Assembly (NCBI RefSeq): GCF_965215655.1
Contig: NZ_OZ244111.1
Coordinates: 682,001 to 746,000 of the forward strand
DNA from: Nioella sp965215655
GTDB taxonomy: Bacteria > Pseudomonadota > Alphaproteobacteria > Rhodobacterales > Rhodobacteraceae
DNA: 64,000 nucleotides
Reading direction: 5' to 3'
The notes beneath the pieces were generated by a model. It was not told the DNA's origin and searched no databases. It was given only the letters and a program-made list of their open reading frames with translations. A program made the translations under genes and the position numbers. This document shows positions 34,220 through 41,782 of the stretch, piece after piece; the first letter of the stretch is position 1; each line of letters opens with the position of its first letter.

Positions 34220-34480
34220 ATGACCTGCGTTGCACAGTTCTGGAATGAGGAAAACGGTTCGGCCACGGTCGAATGGGTGGTCATGACGGCCGCCTCTGTC
34301 GCCATGGGTTTGGCGGTCATGTCCTATGTCAGCGAAGGCGTGGAAAACCTGTCGAATGACGTGCGCTCGGCGCTCAGCGGTTTCGAGATCATGACGAGCT
34401 TTGACCAGTGGGATGATTTCCGCGCGCAACAGGCGGCAGAGGCAGCGGCCGCCGCGTCAGAGGACGCAGAGAGCCAGTAG
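34220..34480 (+). CDS. Orphan Flp-like pilin with long acidic tail
   Basis: 86 aa. AGAGGAT is upstream of the ATG. Leader MTCVAQFWNEENG is followed by SATVEWVVMTAASVAMGLAV, a prepilin-like helix with Glu-Trp at positions 5-6, closer to the classic Glu-Tyr than the tad-locus pilins here. Unlike them it has a 25-residue Ala/Glu-rich tail. It is about 30 kb from the tad locus. Either a minor pilin or a domesticated paralogue; no other tad gene is nearby. Confidence 0.7.
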   Translation: MTCVAQFWNEENGSATVEWVVMTAASVAMGLAVMSYVSEGVENLSNDVRSALSGFEIMTSFDQWDDFRAQQAAEAAAAASEDAESQ

Positions 34481-34530
34481 CAGGCCGTCGGCAATCGGGA
34501 CTCCCACCCATCTTGTCCGGACAGAAAAAA

Positions 34531-34572
34531 CGGATGGTCCTGCCGCTCTCACGGTCGCGGCAGGACCATCCG
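34531..34572 (-). terminator. Strong terminator of the CCUCCUCCC sRNA unit
   Basis: A perfect 16-bp stem, CGGATGGTCCTGCCGC (34531-34546) with GCGGCAGGACCATCCG (34557-34572), 10-nt loop, followed on the minus strand by TTTTTTCTGT. There is no T-run on the plus strand, so it serves the minus-strand transcript. Confidence 0.9.
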
Positions 34573-34665
34573 TAATGAAAAGGTTTTGGTGCTGAAAAAT
34601 CTGGGTGTCAGGCCCGGCACAGGGAGGGAGAGGGGAGGGAGGAGGACAGCCGGGCCTGACGAAAC
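34531..34665 (-). ncRNA. CcsR/cuckoo-like anti-Shine-Dalgarno sRNA
   Basis: On the minus strand a perfect 12-bp stem (34649-34660 with 34607-34618) displays a 30-nt pyrimidine loop that contains CCUCCUCCC at 34645-34637 and further CUCC repeats. The terminator hairpin 34531-34572 closes the RNA. This layout, a small ORF, then a hairpin with an exposed CCUCCUCCC loop, then a terminator, matches the CcsR RNAs of Rhodobacter and the cuckoo family of alphaproteobacteria, which are stress-induced and bind RsmA/CsrA-like or SD targets. The 5' end is not known; the RNA may be processed from a longer mRNA. Identified by motif and structure, not by a covariance search. Confidence 0.6.
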
Positions 34666-34684
34666 TTTGTGTTACTCGGAAAAA

Positions 34685-34789
34685 TCAGCCGAGCGGGAAA
34701 GGGGCTTTGGGAAGGGTGACCGGCTTGGCCTGACGGGTGCGGGCATCACGGGCGAGCAGGGCGGCGGCGGAGCGGGGCGAGAAGGTCAT
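34685..34789 (-). CDS. Small ORF upstream of the sRNA
   Basis: 34-aa ORF starting MTFSPRSAAALLARD and ending PKAPFPLG, basic in the middle. A weak GGA lies about 10 nt before ATG 34789. It sits between a good promoter (34828-34855) and the sRNA hairpin, the place where Rhodobacter CcsR loci carry a small DUF1127 gene, but this peptide does not look like DUF1127. Translation is plausible but unproven. Confidence 0.45.
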   Translation of the reverse strand: MTFSPRSAAALLARDARTRQAKPVTLPKAPFPLG

Positions 34790-34821
34790 TGGTTTGGGTT
34801 CCGTTGTCTTCGTTTCTGTTA

Positions 34822-34855
34822 GTGTATTATTTACACATTAATCCGGGGTGCGCAA
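34822..34855 (-). promoter_or_regulatory. Promoter with -10 box inside a GTGTA-N5-TACAC operator
   Basis: Minus strand: -35 TTGCGC (34850-34855), 16-bp spacer, -10 TAAATA (34828-34833). The -10 lies at bases 4-9 of the palindrome GTGTA-N5-TACAC (34822-34836). It drives the small ORF/sRNA unit. A repressor covering the -10 is the simplest reading. Confidence 0.6.
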
Positions 34856-34862
34856 GAGAAAA

Positions 34863-34877
34863 GTGTGCATTTTACAC
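34863..34877. promoter_or_regulatory. Second GTGT(A/G)-N5-TACAC operator
   Basis: GTGTG-CATTT-TACAC at 34863-34877, 41 bp (about four helical turns) from the operator at 34822. One mismatch from the other two copies. It may allow cooperative binding or looping. Confidence 0.5.
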
Positions 34878-34982
34878 AAAAAGATTTCAACTGCGTCAGC
34901 CCATGGCAAAACCGGCCCCAAGAAATGAAAAGGGCCTGCCAGCCGAACCGGCTGACAGGCCCCGATCTGCTGCAGCGTGGGA

Positions 34983-35312
34983 TCAGTTGCGCAGGGTTTC
35001 CATGAAGGAGTTGTGACGCTGGTCCAGGATGGCCGAGTTGGCGGCGCCGGTGGCCAGCATCTGGTTGCCCCAGTTGTGGATGTCTTCCATCCGCTGTGCA
35101 TGGGCGGCGTAGGGGTCGTAGCTGTTATAGCCACCATAGACCGGGGCCTGCATCTGCATGGCGTAGGCATCCAGCATGGCGCAGGCCTCGTAGTAACCAG
35201 CGCTGCAATAGGCGCTCAGTTCATAAAGGTCGACATACTGGGCCTCGGCCTGCGACGCGCCGGAAATGGCAGAGGCAAAAGCAGCGGCAGAGAGGAGAGA
35301 GAGAATACGCAT
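34983..35312 (-). CDS. Small secreted protein of unknown function
   Basis: 109 aa with a signal peptide (LLSAAAFASAISGASQAEA, cleavage before QYVDLY). The mature part is Tyr/Ala/Met-rich: YELSAYCSAGYYEACAMLDA with two Cys, then APVYGGYNSYDPYAAHAQRM and an amphipathic end. AGGA is 9 nt before the ATG. No known domain. Its promoter has the same operator as the adjacent sRNA unit, so the two are probably co-regulated. Confidence 0.75.
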   Translation of the reverse strand: MRILSLLSAAAFASAISGASQAEAQYVDLYELSAYCSAGYYEACAMLDAYAMQMQAPVYGGYNSYDPYAAHAQRMEDIHNWGNQMLATGAANSAILDQRHNSFMETLRN

Positions 35313-35352
35313 GGGTCAAATTCCTGGGTTTGAGTGCGGTTGGCTTCAATAG

Positions 35353-35386
35353 GTGTAAAATATACACATACAAAAGACAAAGTCAA
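35353..35386 (-). promoter_or_regulatory. Promoter and operator of the small secreted protein
   Basis: Minus strand: -35 TTGACT (35381-35386), 16-bp spacer, -10 TATATT (35359-35364). The palindrome GTGTA-N5-TACAC (35353-35367) covers the -10 at the same offset, bases 4-9, as in the 34822-34855 promoter. Confidence 0.65.
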
Positions 35387-35429
35387 GCCAATGGCCTGTT
35401 TCCCATGCGTCAACGGATGGTGAGGGAGA

Positions 35430-36119
35430 TCAGCGTTCTGGCAGAATCTGTTGGGCAATCCCGGCAATGGCCAGATAGATAGAGCTGCCCATCAACCCCC
35501 AAAGTGCCCAGCTTTCCGGATGGAAATCGACCCAGGCGGCCCAACCGGCAAAACCGGTCCAGGCAATGGCCATGGGCAAGGACAAGACCCGCCAGCGTTC
35601 CGTGCGCACCGGGTGGATGAACTTGAGGTTCAGGAACATCCCCACGGCAAAGAGGATGACCAGCCCGAGGATTATGTAGAAATTCGGGCTGAGCGCGAAA
35701 AGAACCAATACCACCATGTTCCAGCAGCCCGGAAAGCCCGCAAAGGAATTGTCCTTGGTCTTCATTCTTGTATCGGCGAAGTAGACGACACTGGCAAAGG
35801 TGATGACGATGATCGCGAGCCACCCTGTCCAGCCCGGCAAGAGCCCGGATTTGAACAGCGCATAGGCCGGGATGAAGACATAGGTCAGGTAATCAATGAT
35901 CAGGTCCATCAGGACCCCGTCGAACTCTGGCGCATTGGTCTTGACCTGGTAGCGGCGCGCCAATGGCCCGTCGATCCCGTCTACGATCAGGGCCACAACC
36001 AGCCACAGGAACATGAGCGACCACTTTTCCTCGACCGCCGCCAGCATAGCAAGCATGGCAAAGACGGCGCCGGTGGCGGTGAACAGGTGAACCGAGAGGG
36101 CTTTCATACGCAATGTCAT
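35430..36119 (-). CDS. pcs: Phosphatidylcholine synthase
   Basis: Makes phosphatidylcholine from CDP-diacylglycerol and choline, an enzyme typical of host-associated and marine alphaproteobacteria. 229 aa from ATG 36119 (36107 also possible), multi-helix membrane protein. The CDP-alcohol phosphotransferase signature is present: DGIDGPLARRYQ then FDGVLMDLIIDYLTY. KALSVHLFTATGAV matches the Pcs N-terminus, separating it from other family members. Confidence 0.9.
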   Translation of the reverse strand: MTLRMKALSVHLFTATGAVFAMLAMLAAVEEKWSLMFLWLVVALIVDGIDGPLARRYQVKTNAPEFDGVLMDLIIDYLTYVFIPAYALFKSGLLPGWTGWLAIIVITFASVVYFADTRMKTKDNSFAGFPGCWNMVVLVLFALSPNFYIILGLVILFAVGMFLNLKFIHPVRTERWRVLSLPMAIAWTGFAGWAAWVDFHPESWALWGLMGSSIYLAIAGIAQQILPER

Positions 36120-36258
36120 CGGACTGACATGAACCAAAGCAACGCGATAGGCAACCGGGGGCGTGCCGGGAAAGGGCGGGCGGCATTGCCGTTGCGACAG
36201 AATTTCGAGCTTGCCGCATCCCGTGATACCCTTGCCCCAAATCTGAACGGAGGTCCCC

Positions 36259-36990
36259 ATGCCCGCATTGATTCGCGCCTTTGCGCTCTTTGTCCCGCTG
36301 CTGCTGGCGATCACGGGGATCGCGCAGGCTCAGCAGGCCACGCTGATCATCCACAACAACACCGATGCCACGCTGTCCGTTTTCACGCAGAATGCCCACA
36401 GCTCCTCGATCCAGAGCCAACCCGTCGTCGTGCCTCCTTTGTCGCGCGGACGGGCGACCGTCCCCATGGGACAGAGCGTCATCCTGGCCGAGGCCATCCA
36501 CATGACCGGGACGCCGGATGCGAACTGGAGCTACAATTTCCACCATTCCGGTGCGCATGAGCTGGAGATATTCGCCTCAAATTTTGGAATGTCGGTGATG
36601 TTCGATCAGCCGGGCTCGGTCACACCCACGCCATCAGGGGGCACATTGCCGATCATAGCGGCAGGCAGCTACGATTGCTGGGGCGGTGTCAATCTCAGTC
36701 AGGCAGGATCCTGGATGGCAATGGAAGGCACCTACCAGGATACCTACGAGGACGAACACGGCAGGCTCACTCTCACCTACAACCCTGCTCTGGGGCAGGG
36801 GGCTTCGGGATGGGCTGGCACATGGTGGGAGCCCGGCGTTGGCCGGTACGGCACGCTGTCGAATTTCGAGCTGTCGGAGCAAGGGTTCAGCGCCGATTGG
36901 GCCGTCGACCCGCAGCGCGTGGGGGCGCGAAGCAACGGCAATGCGCTGCCGGTGTCTAGCGGTGATATGACCTGCACGATGAACAGATAA
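36259..36990 (+). CDS. Secreted protein of unknown function
   Basis: 243 aa. GGAGG before the ATG; signal peptide LFVPLLLAITGIAQA. Residues 26-125 are beta-rich (ATLIIHNNTDATLSVFTQN). After a Thr/Pro linker, residues 130-243 contain GSYDCWGGVNLSQAGSWMAM, YNPALGQGASGWAGTWWEPG and a final MTCTMNR, with two Cys that could bridge. No domain recognised. It is divergent from pcs. Confidence 0.72.
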   Translation: MPALIRAFALFVPLLLAITGIAQAQQATLIIHNNTDATLSVFTQNAHSSSIQSQPVVVPPLSRGRATVPMGQSVILAEAIHMTGTPDANWSYNFHHSGAHELEIFASNFGMSVMFDQPGSVTPTPSGGTLPIIAAGSYDCWGGVNLSQAGSWMAMEGTYQDTYEDEHGRLTLTYNPALGQGASGWAGTWWEPGVGRYGTLSNFELSEQGFSADWAVDPQRVGARSNGNALPVSSGDMTCTMNR

Positions 36991-37009
36991 AGGACCGCAA
37001 AGCGCAGAG

Positions 37010-37933
37010 CTACGCCTTGGGATGGGCGTTGCGGTAGACCTCCATCAACCGGGCCGTATCGACCGCCGTATAGGCCTGGGTGGTCGACAGGGAGGCGTGG
37101 CCGAGCAGTTCCTGTATCGCGCGCAGATCGCCGCCTGCATCCAGAAGATGCGTCGCGAAGCTGTGGCGCATGGCGTGGGGGGTAGCGGTGGCGGGCAGGC
37201 CGAGCTGCATCCGGGCCGACTCGACCACCTTGGCCACCTGACGGGGCCCGAGCGCGCCGCCGCGAACCGCGCGGAACAGCGGGCCATCGGCGGGCAGATC
37301 ATGGGGGCAGAGCGCGGCGTAGCGGTCCACGGCGCGGCGGGCCGCGGGCAGAACCGGCACTTCGCGGTCCTTGTTGCCCTTCCCCCGAATACGCAACACG
37401 TCGGATAGCGGCAGGACCGAGGCTGTGAGGCCAAGTGCCTCGGATATCCGCAAACCGCAGCCATAAAGCAGAGTGACCACCGCCACATCCCGCGCCGCGA
37501 TCCAGTCGCGGGCGTCCTGTGCGCCGACCCGTTCCATCAGCTCCTGAGCGGCGGGTTCTGACAAGGGACGGGGGAGCTTTCGTTGAAATTTCGGCGCGCG
37601 GGTCGAAAGGACAGCCGTGGCGTCGAACCCGTCGCGCTCTGCCCACCAGCGGTAGAAACCTTTCACCGCTGACAGCTTGCGCGCCAGTGACCGCGCCCCA
37701 AGGCCCGATCCCCGTTCCGCGGCCATCCAGGCCCGCATGTCGCGCGGGCCAAGGGCACGCAAGGGGCCAAGCCCAAGCTGTGCCCCATGGTGCCCGGTCT
37801 GGAACGCAAGGAAATCCCGCAGGTCCGCTCCGTAGGCTGTGACGGTGGCGGGCGACCCGCCCCGCAAACTGCCCACATCCGCAAGCCACGCTTCCATTAG
37901 GTCGCGTGCGGCGGGGCTGAGGGCGGTGCTCAT
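37010..37933 (-). CDS. xerC: Tyrosine recombinase XerC
   Basis: Resolves chromosome dimers at dif with XerD. 307 aa. Core-binding domain residues 1-100, catalytic domain after that with Arg in LLYGCGLRISEAL, HAMRHSFATHLLDAGGD, LLGHASLSTTQAYT containing the catalytic Tyr. It is 5 bp after DUF484, the conserved partner of xerC in proteobacteria, which favours XerC over a phage or integron integrase. Confidence 0.93.
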   Translation of the reverse strand: MSTALSPAARDLMEAWLADVGSLRGGSPATVTAYGADLRDFLAFQTGHHGAQLGLGPLRALGPRDMRAWMAAERGSGLGARSLARKLSAVKGFYRWWAERDGFDATAVLSTRAPKFQRKLPRPLSEPAAQELMERVGAQDARDWIAARDVAVVTLLYGCGLRISEALGLTASVLPLSDVLRIRGKGNKDREVPVLPAARRAVDRYAALCPHDLPADGPLFRAVRGGALGPRQVAKVVESARMQLGLPATATPHAMRHSFATHLLDAGGDLRAIQELLGHASLSTTQAYTAVDTARLMEVYRNAHPKA

Positions 37934-37938
37934 CGGGC

Positions 37939-38652
37939 CTACCCCAGGAACCGTTTCATGCTGCGCTCAAATACGCCGGTGAAGAAATTCAGCAGGTCCG
38001 TACCCTGGCTGGGGCGGAACTGGTGCGGGTCTTCGGACCCCATCACCAACATTGCTGGCAGGCGCCCAAGCCCAAGGTCGAGCCGCAGAATGGCCTCTGA
38101 CGCGATCCAGTCGGCGGCCTCGCCATAGATGCTGGCGGCACCGGCCCCGATCTGGCGCAAGGTCACGGCCCGTTGCGGCATGTTGCGCCCGGCGGTCAGA
38201 TAGTCATCGACGAAGCCTGGCGCGACCACTGTCAGCACATCTTCCAGCTTCTGGACCTTGGGGGCACTCGTTTCAGTGGCTTCCGGGCTTTCCAGAACCA
38301 GCCGGATGCGGTCCACCCGCAGGATCGCCGCCACATCGGTGCCGAGCACCTTGAGGAAATCCTCGAACTCCGCCTGATCCAGCAGTTTCAGGATCGCGCG
38401 GTGAATCTGGTTGGTGCCGGCAAGGTTTTCATAGGCCGCCGCGATCACGCTGCGATGCGTGTCTTCCAGCCGGTCCAGCCGGTTTTCCAGCCGTTCCATG
38501 GCAATGCCGCGCATATCGACGATATTGCCGCCCATCTGGCGATCATTCGCGGTGATCAGAGCCCTCATCACGTCGCGGTCATCAAGAATGAGATCCGGGT
38601 CCTGCAATACCCGTTCGCGCCAGTCTTCCAACGCGTCTGCCCTTTCGCCCAT
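37939..38652 (-). CDS. DUF484 family protein
   Basis: 237 aa, GAF-like predicted fold. NRLDRLEDTHRSVIAAAYEN is a helical N-terminal part; LPAMLVMGSEDPHQFRPSQG and LLNFFTGVFERSMKRFL are typical C-terminal blocks. DUF484 commonly neighbours xerC. No catalytic residues known. Confidence 0.88.
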   Translation of the reverse strand: MGERADALEDWRERVLQDPDLILDDRDVMRALITANDRQMGGNIVDMRGIAMERLENRLDRLEDTHRSVIAAAYENLAGTNQIHRAILKLLDQAEFEDFLKVLGTDVAAILRVDRIRLVLESPEATETSAPKVQKLEDVLTVVAPGFVDDYLTAGRNMPQRAVTLRQIGAGAASIYGEAADWIASEAILRLDLGLGRLPAMLVMGSEDPHQFRPSQGTDLLNFFTGVFERSMKRFLG

Positions 38653-38704
38653 AAGTGGTCTGCCCCTTGGTGTTTTTATGGTTGGGGCAGACCTTACAAC
38701 ATGT

Positions 38705-39358
38705 TTACAGGATTTTCTGCCCTGTTTTTGCCCAGTCCTTCATAAAGGCGTCGAGCCCCTTATCCGTAAGGACGTGGTTGGCCATCGCCTTGATCACATT
38801 CGGCGGCGCGGTGGCCACATCGGCGCCGATCAGGGCGGCGTCTTTCATGTGGTTGGCAGAGCGGATCGAGGCGGCGAGGATCTGCGTCTCGAACCCGTAA
38901 TTGTCATAGATCGTGCGGATATCGGCGATCAGGTCCATTCCGTCGAGGTTGATGTCATCAAGGCGCCCGATGAAGGGGGAGATATAGGTCGCGCCCGCCT
39001 TTGCGGCCAGCAGTGCCTGATTGGCCGAGAAGCACAGGGTCACGTTGGTCTGGAACCCGTCATTGGTCAGGATGTTGCAGGCTTTCAGCCCGTCCCAGGT
39101 CAGCGGCAGCTTGATGCAGATATTCTCTGCGATCTCGGCCAGCTTGCGGCCCTCTGCGATCATGGCATCGGCTTCCAGCGCCACCACCTCGGCCGAGACG
39201 GGGCCGTCGACCATGGCACAGATTTCGCGGGTCACTTCGATAATGTCGCGGCCCGATTTCAGGATCAGCGATGGGTTGGTGGTGACACCGTCGACCATCC
39301 CGATATCATTCAGCTCGGCGATGGCGTCCACTTCGGCGGAGTCGACAAAGAATTTCAT
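38705..39358 (-). CDS. fsa: Transaldolase-like fructose-6-phosphate aldolase
   Basis: 217 aa, the short transaldolase/FSA type. MKFFVDSAEVDAIAELNDIG, DGVTTNPSLILKSG, ICIKLPLTWDGLKA (Schiff-base Lys in KLPLTWDG), and GATYISPFIGRLDD. Could act as transaldolase in the pentose-phosphate pathway or as FSA; sequence does not decide. Divergent from priA. Confidence 0.9.
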   Translation of the reverse strand: MKFFVDSAEVDAIAELNDIGMVDGVTTNPSLILKSGRDIIEVTREICAMVDGPVSAEVVALEADAMIAEGRKLAEIAENICIKLPLTWDGLKACNILTNDGFQTNVTLCFSANQALLAAKAGATYISPFIGRLDDINLDGMDLIADIRTIYDNYGFETQILAASIRSANHMKDAALIGADVATAPPNVIKAMANHVLTDKGLDAFMKDWAKTGQKIL

Positions 39359-39447
39359 TGGTCTATCCCTCAGGGGTTGATGGCGGGCTCGGGCGTGTCT
39401 TACCCCAGCTTAGACGCGGCGGAAAGCCCAACTATGATTGCGGTAAC

Positions 39448-41655
39448 ATGAGTGACATGCAGGCAGAGCAGGAATTCTTCGAGGAAGGCAGCCTTGTCGG
39501 CGTGCTGACCGCCGAACCGCTGGACCGGGTGCTGGATTACAAGGCACCCGAGGGCGGCTGCTGGATGGGGGCTTTCGTGCAGGTGCCGCTTGGGCCGCGC
39601 AAGGTGCTTGGCGTGGTCTGGGGGCCGGGGCGGGGCGATTGGGACCCGGCCAAGATCCGGTCTGTCCTGAAGGTGCTGGACGTGGCCCCGATGCGGTCCG
39701 AGATGCAGGAGTTTCTGACGCGCGTGGGGTCATACACGCTGACGCCCCTGTCGCAGATGCTGCGGCTGGCCACCCGCGCGCCGGGGCTGGCCGATCCGCC
39801 CTCGATGCGCAAGCTCTACCGGGTTGGCTATGGCGAGCCTGACCGCATGACCGACGCCCGCACCCGCGTGATTGCGGTGCTGGAGGAGTATGGCGGGGTC
39901 AGTTTCACGCTTGGCGAGTTGTCGGAAATGGCGGGCGTGACCTCCTCCGTCATCAAGGGGCTGGTGAAACAGGGCGTGGTGGAGGAATTCGACACGCCCC
40001 GCGATGCGCCCTACCTGCCGCTTGATCCGGAGCGTGACGGCAAGGAGCTGACCGAAGCACAGGCGGGGGCGGCCGTGCAGATCTGCGAGGGCATCCGCGC
40101 CGGGCGCTACGGCACCACGCTGCTGAAGGGCGTCACCGGATCGGGCAAGACGGAGGTCTATCTGGAGGCTGTAGCGGAATGCCTGCGGCAGGGGCGGCAG
40201 GCGCTTGTGCTGTTGCCCGAGATTGCCCTGACTTCCGAGTTCCTGACCCGCGTTAAGGCCCGCTTCGGCGCGGAACCCGCCGAATGGCATTCCGGCGTCA
40301 CCATGACCGAGCGCCGCCGTTGCTGGCGCATGGTCGGGCAGGGGGCAGCGCAGTTGATCGTGGGCGCGCGGTCCGCGCTCTACCTGCCGTTCCGCGACCT
40401 CGGCCTGATCGTCGTCGATGAGGAGCATGACACCTCCTACAAGCAGGAGGACGGGGCGCTTTACAACGCACGGGATATGTCGGTTCTGCGGGCCTCCCTG
40501 AATGACGCGCAGGTGGTGCTAGCTTCGGCCACGCCGAGCTTGGAAAGCTGGTGGAACGCGGAGTCGGGAAAATACACGCGGATCGACCTGACCGACCGTT
40601 TCGGTCCCGCCGTGATGCCCGACATGCGGGCGATTGACATGCGGGGGGAGGACTTGCCCGGCAATCGCTGGATTTCCCCGACGCTGCAGGGCGCTGTGAG
40701 GGTTCGATTGCAAGCGGGGGAACAAGCGCTTCTGTTCCTCAACCGCCGCGGCTATGCGCCGGTCACGATCTGCCGGGCCTGCGGCGAACAGGTGGGCTGT
40801 GACCATTGCGACGCGCGGATGGTGGAGCACCGGTTTCTCAAGCGGCTGATGTGCCACCAATGCGGTGAGACGAAACCGATGCCAGCGGCCTGCCCGTCCT
40901 GCGGGGTCGAGGGCAAGATGGCAGCTGTCGGACCGGGGGTGGAGCGGCTGGCGGAGGAGGCGGCGGCGCTCTTCCCAGAGGCGAAACAGGCGGTGCTGTC
41001 CTCGGACCTGTTCGGCTCGGCCCGCGCGCTGAAGGCCCGGATCGCCGAGATTGCCGATGGTGAGACGGATATCATCATCGGTACGCAGCTGGTGGCCAAG
41101 GGGCATAATTTCCCCCGGCTGACGCTGGTCGGCGTGATCGACGCGGATCTGGGCCTGCAAGGGTCCGACCTGCGCGCGGCGGAGCGGACGTTTCAGCTGA
41201 TGCGGCAGGTGGCAGGCCGGGCCGGTCGCGCGGAGAAGCCGGGAACGGCCCTGTTGCAGAGCTTTCAGCCCGATCATCCGGTGATCCGCGCGATCCTGTC
41301 CGGGGATGAGGAAGGCTTCTGGCGGGCCGAGGCCGATGAACGCCGGGCAACGGGCATGCCCCCCTTCGGGCGGCTGGCCGGGATCGTGATCTCTGCGCCC
41401 GAGGCGGCTGCGGCTTTCGATCTCGGCACCCATCTGGCGCGGTCGGATGCTCCGATCCGGGCGATCGACGGGATCGTCTACGGCCCCGCCCCGGCACCAA
41501 TTGCGCGGATCAGGGGGCGGCATCGGGTGCGTTTGTTGGTGAAGGCCCCCAAAGGCGCGCCGATCCAGACTGCGCTGCGGCAATGGTTGGGGGGGCTGAA
41601 GCTGCCGAAAAACCTGCGGGTGTCGGTCGATATCGACCCGCAGAGCTTTTACTGA
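39448..41655 (+). CDS. priA: Primosomal helicase PriA
   Basis: Restarts stalled replication forks. 735 aa. N-terminal DNA-binding domain residues 1-110; Walker A GVTGSGKTEVYLEA, Walker B VVDEEHDTSYKQEDG, SATPSLESW, then the eight-Cys zinc-binding insert (CRACGEQVGCDHCDARM, MCHQCGETKPMPAACPSCG), and QVAGRAGRAEKPG in motif VI. ATG 39448 fits the family; the RBS is weak. Confidence 0.95.
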   Translation: MSDMQAEQEFFEEGSLVGVLTAEPLDRVLDYKAPEGGCWMGAFVQVPLGPRKVLGVVWGPGRGDWDPAKIRSVLKVLDVAPMRSEMQEFLTRVGSYTLTPLSQMLRLATRAPGLADPPSMRKLYRVGYGEPDRMTDARTRVIAVLEEYGGVSFTLGELSEMAGVTSSVIKGLVKQGVVEEFDTPRDAPYLPLDPERDGKELTEAQAGAAVQICEGIRAGRYGTTLLKGVTGSGKTEVYLEAVAECLRQGRQALVLLPEIALTSEFLTRVKARFGAEPAEWHSGVTMTERRRCWRMVGQGAAQLIVGARSALYLPFRDLGLIVVDEEHDTSYKQEDGALYNARDMSVLRASLNDAQVVLASATPSLESWWNAESGKYTRIDLTDRFGPAVMPDMRAIDMRGEDLPGNRWISPTLQGAVRVRLQAGEQALLFLNRRGYAPVTICRACGEQVGCDHCDARMVEHRFLKRLMCHQCGETKPMPAACPSCGVEGKMAAVGPGVERLAEEAAALFPEAKQAVLSSDLFGSARALKARIAEIADGETDIIIGTQLVAKGHNFPRLTLVGVIDADLGLQGSDLRAAERTFQLMRQVAGRAGRAEKPGTALLQSFQPDHPVIRAILSGDEEGFWRAEADERRATGMPPFGRLAGIVISAPEAAAAFDLGTHLARSDAPIRAIDGIVYGPAPAPIARIRGRHRVRLLVKAPKGAPIQTALRQWLGGLKLPKNLRVSVDIDPQSFY

Positions 41656-41705
41656 GGGTGTTTCGCCGCCTTCGGCGTCGACCCGCGGGGGGGATCTTCC
41701 CCCGT

Positions 41706-41743
41706 CGCCATTGGGCTTGAACCAATGGCGCATCCAATGGCGA
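41706..41743. other. Mutually exclusive stem-loops between priA and an ABC permease
   Basis: One left arm CGCCATTGG (41706-41714) can pair with CCAATGGCG at 41722-41730 or with a second CCAATGGCG at 41734-41742. It lies in the convergent gap 41656-41782, which also holds GCCAAGATGAAAG (41762-41774), a sequence seen again at 58035-58047. Likely a bidirectional terminator or repeat remnant. Confidence 0.5.
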
Positions 41744-41782
41744 CCCCCCTGAGGCAGTTGGGCCAAGATGAAAGGGGGGACT

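Noticed and set aside
34619..34648. G-quadruplex on the plus strand
   Set aside because: The G-rich run is the complement of the sRNA's CCUCCUCCC loop, which explains it better.
34586..34822. 78-codon plus-strand ORF
   Set aside because: It covers the sRNA stem-loop and its promoter in antisense, with a poly-Gly/Arg product and no RBS.
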